Made by a program: the position numbers and the translations under genes. The notes beneath the pieces are model-generated. The model searched no databases. It saw only the letters and a list, made by a program, of their open reading frames with translations, and was not told where the DNA came from. From positions 24,245,073 through 24,309,072 of the forward strand of contig OW203767.1 of assembly GCA_934045905.1 (NCBI GenBank): 64,000 nt of DNA. Direction: 5' to 3'. Below are positions 1 to 9,424 of this stretch, piece by piece. The DNA comes from Leuctra nigra (lineage: Eukaryota; Arthropoda; Insecta; Plecoptera; Leuctridae). The first letter of the stretch is position 1; each line of letters begins with the position of its first letter.

Positions 1-940
1 AGTGCAGGCAGGTAGCCGAGCTACGTCACGCACTCGAGCTCGTCTCAGGCTAAGTCCCGCGCCGCCCGGCGATGAGCTAACCTTCTCCCCATATATACTT
101 AACCCACCTTGGTAGTGGCCTATTTGATACAAAGTTGGGCAGTATAGTCTTCGTATTAGTGTGTCATTAACTTATTGGGCACTGTAATAGGGATTACTAA
201 AGCAGAATCGTGATTTCCCAGTGTTGTGTGTGTTCATTTTATAAATATTTGTTGTTTGAATTGTCTTGTGTCATTTCCTTGCGGATTATGTTTGTTTGGT
301 TTGGTTGCTGATTGTTTACGGTGCTGGTGTTGTTATTTTGTTAATATCATATTTTAGTGAACCCATGCTTCGAGCTTAATTTAAATTAGGAAATTTGTTT
401 TAATGTTTTATGGTGTGATTATGCTGAGTCATTGTCTGAAAGATACCATGATCTATTGGCAATAAATATAAACTTAATTTAAATAAATAAAGTACTGTTT
501 ATTGTACCTAATGAAGAACTACTCCATGCAGTTAGATCGATATAGGTAACAATTCCCCACCAATGGACTGCCACCTTGACGTGGTGGTGGGACTTAAGGG
601 GCCGGCTCACATACGAGTTGGCCCCAACCAAGTGCAGTCCAGGATCGACCTAGTCCCATGCCCTCCCCAAATTCGCGGGCCCCTCGGGCCGGCCTCCCCC
701 CTCGAGATGGTTATACCCCTGAAATCGAGTCCCACCGGCCCGAAGCTCTCCACCCCCCGGTCTGTCCCCATTCTGACCTGGCTTTCCCACCAGTTTCAGA
801 CTTCCCCAGATCGGGCCCGTTAGGTCGACCCCTCCCGATGTCCTCCACTTAGTTCAACAAAGTTAAAAGTTAAAATTAATGTGCGCAATATAACCTCGTC
901 GTTGACGCGCCGTTAAACTCTAATAATCAATCAATAGGTA
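1..940. other. unresolved GC-richer segment, possibly transposon-derived
   Basis: No gene is recognised here. The first 120 bases and bases 555-850 are clearly more GC-rich than the surroundings. A small hairpin (CCACcttgacGTGG) lies near 572. The segment ends near 925-940 in a run of TCAA-type repeats after 'gccgttaaac', a tail seen at the 3' ends of some insect LINEs. The short reading frames at 563-852 have no recognisable domain. A transposon remnant is the most likely reading, but this is inference. Confidence 0.3.
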
Positions 941-1488
941 ACAATTAGGGAATTGGTGATAAATCTGTTCAATTTTCCATATGTACTACCTTGGTACTTA
1001 GAAAAACATATCGAATCAATGTTGGCTACGGTGAATAATGAAGTTAGTAAATATTGGTATGGTGGGGGGGGGGGGGGGGGGGGTTAGATGTTAGAATAAA
1101 AATGTGGGGGTTAGTGATTGATAGAAACCCGTAAATGTCACCAGAAATATTCTTAAATATATTAGATAATAGTAGGTAGGACTTCGTGCATAAAATGTGG
1201 TAGGAGGGGAAACGATATATTGTACTGTTGGCAACAACATAATGGGTTTGGTGGTAAATGTGTATAAATTTCACCATCCTCAGAACAATTAGCTTATCAA
1301 CATCTAGTCGCATATAAATTAGTTTGTTGAGGCCTGGGTGGGTTAGAATATAGAAAAAATAGAAATCAGATGACGAAATCAAATAATTTGAAAACAAAAC
1401 ATCAGATAATATATCAATCACTTCATTAAAATACAAAAGTAAAATTTATTGAAACATGAATATAACAATAAGCTGTACAAAAACTTAC
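941..1488. other. intron or downstream flank of the serine protease; poly-G tract
   Basis: AT-rich sequence with a run of about 18 G near 1065-1083. I see no exon, and in particular no minus-strand codons for the GDSGGP motif that should complete the neighbouring protease. The remaining protease exon or exons would lie beyond the left edge of the window. Confidence 0.4.
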
Positions 1489-4400
1489 CTGCAGTTGGCA
1501 GACAGATCGGGCGGACCGCGTTGGTGTAGACGACCGGGTGTTCCAGCCGCATCAGTGCAATGTCATAGTCAAAGTCGACGTAGCGCGGGTGTCTCAGAAT
1601 GTTGCTCAGCCGCAGCAGCACTCGCCCGGGCTCTTGCTTCAGGGCCCGGTTGTGCACGCCCAGAGCAACCGCGTACTTGTCCAGTGCAGGGTAGAGCTCA
1701 GTGGGCCTATACGACAAGACACATGCTAATTGACGCAGACGGACGACGGATACGCCATACCTAAACATCGTATCCGTCTCCGTTGTCCGTCGTCCGTCCG
1801 CGTCGTCCGTCTGCGTCAATAGGGAAGTGAAGTTTAGATTTTAGAATAATAAATATTTTATGAAAGTTGAGATGTTGTTGAAGGCAGATGTGGTATTGTT
1901 TTTGTTGTGTGATGAATAGTTTTCAAAGAACGAATTTACAAAGTTTGGTATTTTGTATCTGTCCATGAAACACAACTTGACGTCACACGCCGAGTCGGGC
2001 CGTATAGATAATGTTAGCCATGAGCCGGTTCTATGCATCCCGTAACACAGGGAACACGGCGTGTGACGTACAGCTTGTTTTTGCAGAGGAGTGAAATGTA
2101 GAAAACTAATAAATTAATTATGGGAAATATATTAATTAAAAAAAATATAATAAATATAAAATTGCACGTTGCTCTTTGATCCTATACTGTATGTAAACAA
2201 AATATAATCTCAACATTCACCTATTCCCCATTGTGCATCGGTCTTGACACTTTTGTGCACAATCTCTCCGCTTTTTCTTTCATGACCAAATAGAAGAGAG
2301 TATAATGTCATGTGTCAGCTGTCAGCAGATTAGAGAGCTGCTCTTCACTATCAGGGACCCTATTCCTGACAAAAGTGGGAGCTACTAGTAAGTATGAGAC
2401 AAAACTGACAAAAGTGTTATCAATTCAATTGGAATCCAGCAAGATTATATTGGCTGATGCCGATTTTCTCACTATTTTTTTCTCATAATACTCACTCTCA
2501 CTTTTTTCAGGAATAGGGCCCCAGCTCTTTGCTTTTACTTGACAGTGTATCCAAAGAAATTCAAATGGTATGTATGGTTTGTATGCTTAGTTCGGAAAAG
2601 TAAGAACACTTTATACCTATATTTTTACATATAGAGAAATTTAATTATTAAATTTCTCTTTTTCATATTATATACAATTCCGCATTTTGTATATTGCGAG
2701 GGGTTAACAACTCCGGAAATCTGGTGTACTAACCTGGAAAATCCTTGAAAATCTTGGAAATCGGAAAAACTTAAGAAATCTTTCAAAATATTTAAAAATC
2801 CTTAAAAATCTATGAAATCTTTAGAAATCTTCGAAAATCTTCGAAATCTTAGGAAATCTTAGGAAATTTTTAGGGTTGGGCGAACCTGTTCGAAAACCGA
2901 ACCGAACCGAACCTCCCTCGCTGCACCAATTTGAAATTTCAGCCAAGATTTCGTTCCATCTTAGTGTTCTACTAGACGGTTCTAGATAGAGGCTGTGTGA
3001 CAAAGAAGCTCCAAAGAAGAAATAATGCACAATGTTCAGTTTATTTTACTTTTCTTACCTTTTTCGTGCATTAATTCACGGAAAATGACGGAAGTGAATG
3101 AATTTTATCAAAAACAAAATCACTCTGGGCTATTACCCCTTGTGCAATCTACGCCAAGAATGTTTGATGTTATTTTTGTGTGTCATGACTAAGTAACTAG
3201 GAAAACGCTCAGTGTAACGCGTTGATGAGCGAGCACGGGTACGTGCAAACTCTCGAACCGGAAATGCGTACACAACGCACAGAAAACATATACTTCCATA
3301 TTGAATGAAGTATGATCACTCAATCAACATAAAAGTATGCTTTTCGTCGAAACTTAAAAATAGCATCTAAGCACCCTGGTAAATATAGCAAATCAGATTC
3401 AATTCAATTGGCTCTGGAACACATTCATTTCGATACTTCATTACTGACAGATATTAAAAATGTCAATAAGTTCATACGATCTTAACTGATTGAGATGAAA
3501 TTTTGTAAAATAAGAGACATTGTTGGTCTTAATGATCATGCAAAATATGAGTTTGATCAGAATAATCGAATACCGTTTTCATTTTTTAGCCTGTCAGGAG
3601 ATATTTATTTAAATTTTAACCAATGAATGGATTTCAAAAAAAATTAAGGTCAGCAAACAGAAAAGGTTGTATCTACATGTGTACAAAATTTCAGATCGAT
3701 CGGTGAAACGGTGCGACTTCCATTGCTCCAGATAGCAGCCAAAAATATAAACAAAAATACAAAAAAAAACTGAGGTCCGTGTCTAAAGAGTCAAAAGGAG
3801 ACGCTCGCTTCGCTCGCTCAATAAGTGATAAAACAATGCAAGTAAAAAATACAAGAGGTTCGGTTCGGTTCGGAGGTTCAGTCAAATATTTAAGGTTCGG
3901 TTCGAGGTTCGGTTCGGTTAAAAAATATGGGGTTCGCACAACCCTCCAATCTTGTGAAATATGGAAATCTTGTAAAATCTACATAAATCCCAGGAAATCT
4001 TTAAAAACTTTCGGAAACCCATGCAATCTTAAGAAATTTTCGGAAATCATTGAAATCTTCAGAAATCTCGGATATCTTGGAATCCGAAATCATGCGTACA
4101 CCAAAACTATTACTAGGAAAACGCTCTGAGTAACGCGTTGATGAGCGAGCACGGATACGCCCAACACCTCGAACCGAAATTCTGTTTATCGAAAATGTCC
4201 CAATTCCTAAAATATTGGTCCCAATAACCACGCAATGTTTTAACTTAAGTTGATCGATTAAACCTTTGGGATTGAACGATTCCTTGTTAATTTTCAAAAA
4301 TCACAGGATCTCGTTTTAAACGGTCATCAGTTTCATATACGTTTGAAAGTTTCTGCTCTAACAACCTTGAACTGAAGATTCGAAGATGCCGTGAAATGTG

Positions 4401-7088
4401 AAATGTGAAATTAGAGAAATATGACAGCCAACACGCAAAATATCCGTAAACTGTCAATAACTTTTGAATTTAAACACAGTTTAGTCTGAAAATTGTCAAA
4501 AATACTGATAATGTTGAACCCAATGACCATGCAAATTTTTAAGTTGATCGGTCATACAGTTCTGGTTTAAATTTCAAAAAGCACATGAAATATTTTTTTA
4601 AATTTTAACCAATGGGACGATTTGGCTGAAAATTTGTAAAATAAGAGACAATGTTGGTCTTAATGACCATGCAAAATATAAGGTTGATCACATTTGTCGA
4701 AGACCATTTTCATTTTTCAGCCTATCAGGAGATGTTTATTTAAATTTTAACCAATCAATGGATTTAAAAAAAATTAGGGTCAGCAAACAGAAAAGGTTGT
4801 CTCTACATGTGTGCAAAATTTCAGATCGATAGGTGAAACGGTGCGACTTCTATTGCTCCAGATAGCAGCCAAAAGTAAAAACAAAAAAAAATAAAAACAA
4901 AAAAAAAAAAAAAAACAGAGGTCCGTGTCAAAAGAGTCAAAAGGAGACGCTCGCTTCGCTCGCTCAATAATATGTTAACCCCTCGGTAAATTGATGTTGT
5001 TGACATACGATTTGGTGCAGTGCGCCGCTGTGAGCACCCACTGATGTGCTATGAGACTGCCCGTGCAGTGCAGATTGATCTCCTCGTCCTGTAGCATGAT
5101 GAACACCATCCACGGGTATTCATCGGGCTCGGCCTCCATGCCGTCCAGGATCTTACTCGAACCCATCTTGTTGGCTTGGGTCTGAGGTTCCACTTGGGTC
5201 GCGTTCTCCTTCAGCCAGCGGTGGTTCAAGCGTTGGATGCGTGCTGGTTGGGAGATGCCACGGATAGGTCCACTTTGGAACCCACATGCGTCGCTGTCTG
5301 GACATTTTTTTTATCTGTATAATTTGAGGGTTAAATTTCCATCTTCATAATATAAAGATGAATAATAATATAATTTTTTTTTGAATATACTGTAAAAATT
5401 TTTATACAAAAACTTATTACACTTCGTAGGCCCAATGATATTTCTAAATTTTTCTTTTTTTCTTTTCAATATGTCTATGTTATGTCAGAAAAATGTAATT
5501 GTTTCGATATTTCTCCTGATGAAGGCCGCAGAAAGTGGCTGAAATATTGAGATTGTGATATAAAAATTAAAGTTTGTGTACCGTCTCAAGAAAAGTTTTT
5601 TTTTTATTTGAACAAATCCAAACTAAAGAAGGAAAACAAAAACAAATTAATCGACACAATCAAGTTTGGGAAGGCAATAATACGTCCAACAAGTTCCCTT
5701 TTTAAAACTTTTGAGTGAATGCGTCTGTAGAGCAAGTTGGGAGGAGGAGGTCGTGGCCTACTAGTAGGAACCTTCCCATCATTTGCTTCTCGGTATTATT
5801 GCAAACAGTGGTGTAATCCTGAAATAATTTAATAGTATACGCCCTTTTTATTCGTAATTTAGGTCCTGGGTACTCTCAATTTATTTACTATAGACATTTC
5901 ATTTTTTCAAATTTTAGTTGGCTTTTTCATGCTTCAAATACAATTTAAATTTCTAAAATTGAATAGAAATTGAATAGTACCTATAAGCAATTTTCTGTAT
6001 GAAATTGCATCTTGACGACACCTTGACTGTAATATGTTTTAATCAGGTATGGTGTGTGAGATAAAAGTTGAACGCTTGCATAGCGTGTCCACCTATAGGT
6101 ATAAATGTGGAGTTTTGCATCTATAATTCCCTCGAGTGATAGTTTTAAAGATATTTTTATAACTTTAAATTATAACAGATGTCATATTGGTCGGTTTCTA
6201 AATGATTCGAAGTTCACTGATCTCTTTAATTAATTTTGAATAATATATTGATACTTTTTGTACAAATATCTGAAAATAGTTATAGCTTTCAAATAAGCTC
6301 TTAATTTATTTGTGAACAGACGGACCTTTTTGAAAAGGAACCTCTTCATCACTGATCACAACATTGTTTGACTACTTATGATTATGATAATTATATAAAA
6401 GGAAGTAAATACCTGATATAATTGAAGGCGCACATTGAATCTGCTTTACTCGGATGATCCAATTTGATTCCTGATTTTGTCGCATGACGATGATTTGAAC
6501 TGCATCCATTCTTTCGATTTGAATCACAGCTGTTGAAAACATATTTTTAATGACAACTCCAAATTGACATTCTACAAGTGTTTCGAAAAAAAATAATTGT
6601 ACCTACATGAGTAACCAGTCAAATGTCCACACAATGGAGCATTGAAACCATTTTTCTGGTTTTTATGTAAAATTATTATAAAATCTTCGTAACATACTAA
6701 ATTCTTCGCAGACGCTATTTGCATGTGAAGAAAATCAATTCTAAAACAAATAATCGGTATGATTATTTACTTATTTATCATCTTTACCACTAAATATGGC
6801 TTAAATTGAGCTAAGTACCTACCTCACTCCACAAGTGTCTGCCCTTGTTTTTACTGTCAACGAGCAAACGATGGAACTGTAACTAGTCATCGGTGTCTGA
6901 AGAAATGACACGATATCTGATGTTGTGCCTTGGCAATATGCCTCAGCTAGAAGGTCTTGATTTCCCTTGGATCTGGTATCATAAGAAGACCAGTGGTTGT
7001 CCCGGCTCTTCTTCTTGTTGTTCATGACAAAGTTAGCTTTTTGTAGAGTTACATTAATTGTTAGAAATATGAGTAATAACTTGCTCAT
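1489..7088 (-). CDS. CUB-linked trypsin-like serine protease, 3' end missing
   Basis: Secreted S1-family serine protease, five exons in phase: 7088-6823, 6740-6607, 6529-6413, 5297-5009 and 1706-1489. Exon 1 encodes a signal peptide (MSKLLLIFLTINVTLQ). Exons 1-3 look like a divergent CUB domain ending WIIRVKQIQC, as in insect CUB proteases. Exon 4 carries the activation site (SSKILDG), the EYPWMV start of the protease domain and the catalytic His (LTAAHC). Exon 5 carries the catalytic Asp (DYDIALMRL) and ends at VRPICLPTAG with donor GTAAGT. The donor GTATGT at 5008 joins in phase to the acceptor at 1707. The catalytic Ser exon is not in the window, so about 341 residues are visible. Intron 4 holds two Helitron-like copies and a short palindromic MITE. 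CUB assignment is by resemblance only; the protease domain is certain. Confidence 0.8.
1729..1820. mobile_element. 92-bp palindromic MITE beside a splice acceptor
   Basis: A perfect 20-bp inverted repeat (ATTGACGCAGACGGACGACG at 1729-1748, its complement at 1801-1820) flanks a core full of further CCGTC and GACGG words, so most of the element can fold. It lies about 20 bp upstream, in gene direction, of the acceptor at 1707-1708 of the protease exon, occupying the place of the polypyrimidine tract. Confidence 0.6.
2710..2930. repeat. degenerate GAAATCTT-type array ending in an ACCGA repeat
   Basis: Many imperfect copies of 'gaaatctt/gaaaatct' run from about 2740 to 2870 and are followed by 'aaccgaaccgaaccgaacc' at about 2895-2913. 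A mirror arrangement (ggttcggttcgg, then gaaatct repeats) occurs at 3855-4110, with a Helitron-like copy between. It may be one low-complexity repeat family present twice in opposite orientation. Confidence 0.5.
3196..3821 (-). mobile_element. Helitron/Helentron-like non-autonomous element, copy A
   Basis: Read on the minus strand it begins TTGAGCGAGCGAAGCGAGCG (3821 downward) and ends in the 3' hairpin CGCTC..GAGCG, TTTTC, CTAGT (3196). Flanks differ from those of the other copies immediately outside these limits. 626 bp, no coding capacity. It lies in intron 4 of the serine protease. Confidence 0.65.
3845..4111. repeat. GGTTC repeat followed by degenerate GAAATCTT array
   Basis: 'ggttcggttcggttcgg' at 3858-3874 and again at 3894-3918, then imperfect gaaatct units to about 4080. 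It is the inverted counterpart of 2710-2930 and separates Helitron-like copies A and B. Confidence 0.5.
4112..4967 (-). mobile_element. Helitron/Helentron-like non-autonomous element, copy B
   Basis: Same termini as copy A: 5' TTGAGCGAGCG (4967 downward) and 3' hairpin plus CTAGT (complement of actag at 4112). 856 bp. Its 5' end is about 40 bp from the splice donor at 5008 of the protease exon, so the insertion stopped just short of the coding exon. Confidence 0.65.
5500..5551 (+). ncRNA. hammerhead-ribozyme-like core, probably retroelement-derived
   Basis: CTGATGA (5516-5522), a short stem (GGCC..GGCT) and GAAA (5541-5544) match the conserved core order of a hammerhead ribozyme. The outer strands cgatatttc and gaaatattg are also nearly complementary. 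Such motifs are known in Penelope-like and related retroelements. Cleavage-site geometry was not verified, so activity is uncertain. Confidence 0.3.
5715..5810 (-). mobile_element. LINE 3'-tail-like fragment
   Basis: On the minus strand this reads 'gcaaatgatgggaaggttcc...ccacgacctcctcctccc'. The same pattern is seen at 45180-45375, 52215-52345 and more weakly at 12420-12610. It resembles the conserved 3' untranslated tail of a widespread insect non-LTR retrotransposon family; this is recognition from memory. Confidence 0.4.
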
Positions 7089-7478
7089 AATTCCTGTTAA
7101 ATGTTAGCTAAGTTTATTGCACACGCACAAACCACTTGCACTTTTCAAACCTTACACGTTTGAACTGTTTATTTTCTCTTATTCTCTCTTCAATTAGAGA
7201 AATCATGTATTTATTAGTATAGACACTCATTATAGGGGAGTACGTGAACTTTATATAATATTATCTATTCAGTCTCGTGATTATATTAATCATAATCTTG
7301 AAAAGAAAACATTTAGAAAACATGCGGGAACATTTTTAAATTTTAGCGCCGCTCTTACAAATGGAGTATCTCCATGATGAAGGTGTTTGGCACACTTTGC
7401 GGTGAATGAATATCTTTGGTGTCACGGTGACGTAGAGCGAAAGTCACACCCCCTTTTCAGTCATATGATCGATCTGCA
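7089..7478. promoter_or_regulatory. 390-bp head-to-head intergenic (bidirectional promoter region)
   Basis: The protease start codon (minus, 7088) and the ATP6AP1 start codon (plus, 7479) are separated by only 390 bp, so both promoters must lie here. Near the ATP6AP1 side are 'ggtgtcacggtgacgtag' (about 7418-7435) and a CATATG E-box (7462-7467). No experimental site is implied. Confidence 0.4.
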
Positions 7479-8771
7479 ATGGCCATACGCGAAATGTCTT
7501 CTAACGTTTTAACATTCTATTTAATAGTGTTATTTGCGTTATTTGCAAATGTTTGTGCTAAGGAATACGTTCCTGTATTACTCTGGGAATCTAGTGCAAC
7601 TGGAAGTGAAGATGTTGGATCTCGGCCGGCCCTTACCAAATGGCCCACAGACGAATTTGCAGACTACATTGCCAAGAAGGTGAACTCCTACAAAGAAAAG
7701 CCTTTGATTGTTGTGTTTTCCGAGGAGAATCTGAGTATTGAAGACTTCAGCTGGCATGATGTATCGGAGCAAGGTTCATTTCCTCAACTGGAGAGTTTGA
7801 CAAAGAAGTCGACGAGAGTGAACTTTTTCCCATCCGTTCATGCTCCGCTACGAGCTATCAAAGATCTAGTCAACGACGGTTATGCGTATAAAACAGTTGA
7901 TCTGAACAACAATAAGAATGCACCGGTCACAGCCGATGATGGCACTGTGTTGCTGATCAAATTGGAGGACCCTGAATCTACCGAAGATCGTCCCACGTTT
8001 CTTAGCCGCCACGACAAAATAATCAAAGATATTTACACCGAGCTTCTCTCCAAGCATCCTCGTATCCTTACCGTCTACACTGGTCGCTATGCATCGTTCT
8101 TGGACACCGATCCCGAGCCAATCCACCGAGTACGAAGACTTTTGGCAGAGACCAACGAAACAGCAAAAGCACCAGCCGAAGGTGACTCGAAACTGTGGCG
8201 CGACAAAGATAGCAAAGTATTCATGTATTTCGCTGGTCCTTACCCAACTCTTACCTCCGATAACACCTCTCAGGAGCTGAAGACTTACACAGATACGCCT
8301 ACGATCGACGAACGAGACAACTTACAGCGCTTCATCGTCACTTTCGCAGCCCAAGGTCGTAAAATCACTTTGCGTTTCCGTTTTCCCATGTCTCGAAACA
8401 GTTACTGGTCCTTGCCGACAATCGAGTATGAAGAATCTGGTAAAACCCTCTGGCTTGAAAGTGCCTCCGAACCCATCGAGGCGCCCAACAACTTCTCGTA
8501 CCATTGCCGTCGCTCCATGTTTTTCAAGAACGGATCCGTCACTTTGAACTTGACCGACGTGCAAATAGAGCCACGCTTGCAGAAACCGATGTTCTCCGAC
8601 AGCTACGATTGCGTCTGGTTCTTCACGGCACCCATCTGGTCTGGAATATTCGTCACCTTCCTCTTGGCTCTCATCTTGACTTGGGGAATTACGATGATCA
8701 TGGACATCAGAACGATGGACCGGTTCGATGACCCCAAGGGTAAAACCATCACCATCAGCGCTACCGAATAA
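7479..8771 (+). CDS. ATP6AP1: V-type proton ATPase subunit S1 (Ac45)
   Basis: Accessory subunit of the V-ATPase, a type I membrane protein acting in assembly and targeting of the proton pump in the secretory and endolysosomal system. The 430-residue reading frame is intact. It has a signal peptide of about 27 residues before KEYVPVLLWESS, a long luminal region with several N-glycosylation sequons (NLS, NETA, NTS, NFS, NGS, NLT), a single membrane span at about residues 384-407, and the family's cytosolic tail motif TMDRFDDPKGKTI. A furin-type RVRR lies at residues 217-220, matching the proteolytic maturation known in the family. The gene has no intron here, unlike its neighbours. It could be a functional retrocopy or an intron-poor native gene. 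AATAAA occurs at 9195-9200. Confidence 0.93.
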   Translation: MAIREMSSNVLTFYLIVLFALFANVCAKEYVPVLLWESSATGSEDVGSRPALTKWPTDEFADYIAKKVNSYKEKPLIVVFSEENLSIEDFSWHDVSEQGSFPQLESLTKKSTRVNFFPSVHAPLRAIKDLVNDGYAYKTVDLNNNKNAPVTADDGTVLLIKLEDPESTEDRPTFLSRHDKIIKDIYTELLSKHPRILTVYTGRYASFLDTDPEPIHRVRRLLAETNETAKAPAEGDSKLWRDKDSKVFMYFAGPYPTLTSDNTSQELKTYTDTPTIDERDNLQRFIVTFAAQGRKITLRFRFPMSRNSYWSLPTIEYEESGKTLWLESASEPIEAPNNFSYHCRRSMFFKNGSVTLNLTDVQIEPRLQKPMFSDSYDCVWFFTAPIWSGIFVTFLLALILTWGITMIMDIRTMDRFDDPKGKTITISATE

Positions 8772-9424
8772 ACGTATTGCATCTGGTATAGAATGTTGTA
8801 GATTATCTGGTAGGTTGTGGGTTGTAGATTTCTTTCGTGGGGCTTATTGTTCACTCATATCAATATTTTCAACTCTCATAATGGCATAATCACAGATAAC
8901 AATTGATATTAATTAGGTAGTAACTCAACATTCCACTTTGCCAGATGATTAGTAACTTATTAGCTAGAATCTCATTGAATGCTCATTAAAAAAAACATTG
9001 AGATCTTTGTTGTTGGTGTAGATAAAAGTACTATCTACGTAAAATATCTGTACATTTGTGTTAAATTTATTAATTTTAATCAAGTTATTTATAAATGTGT
9101 ACCTAAAAGATCTGGAATGTTGTTGTAGTTGACTGAAAGAACAATCTTGTAATTAGGAAGAAGTCATGTTGAATTAAATGATCTAGGTGTTGTAAATAAA
9201 TACAAGAGTGTCTACTTAATGTTGTGAGCGTAGGACATAGTAGAATAGAAATGTCAAGGCACAATTAATAGCCTCTAGATAAATCAATATAGTTCAATTA
9301 AAACCCAACTCATTTAGAAACAGTGAATATTTTATTTTTATTTATAACAACACATAATTCCTGTTACGTTCACATAATCACAGATAATTTTGTTTCCCGG
9401 TATTCCTCATAAAAGCGCATATTT
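8772..9424. other. convergent 3' regions of ATP6AP1 and heparanase
   Basis: No gene is seen. It contains AATAAA on the plus strand at 9195-9200 (for ATP6AP1) and TTTATT at 9331-9336, that is AATAAA on the minus strand, about 90 bp beyond the heparanase stop. The two genes therefore end tail to tail. Confidence 0.5.

Noticed and set aside
1044..1436. 130-codon minus-strand frame as the missing protease exon
   Set aside because: Lacks GDSGGP or any Cys pattern; low-complexity Ile/Tyr/Pro content.
3801..3821. cgctcgcttcgctcgctc as a terminal hairpin
   Set aside because: It is a 9-bp direct repeat, not a palindrome; the hairpin is at the other end of the element.
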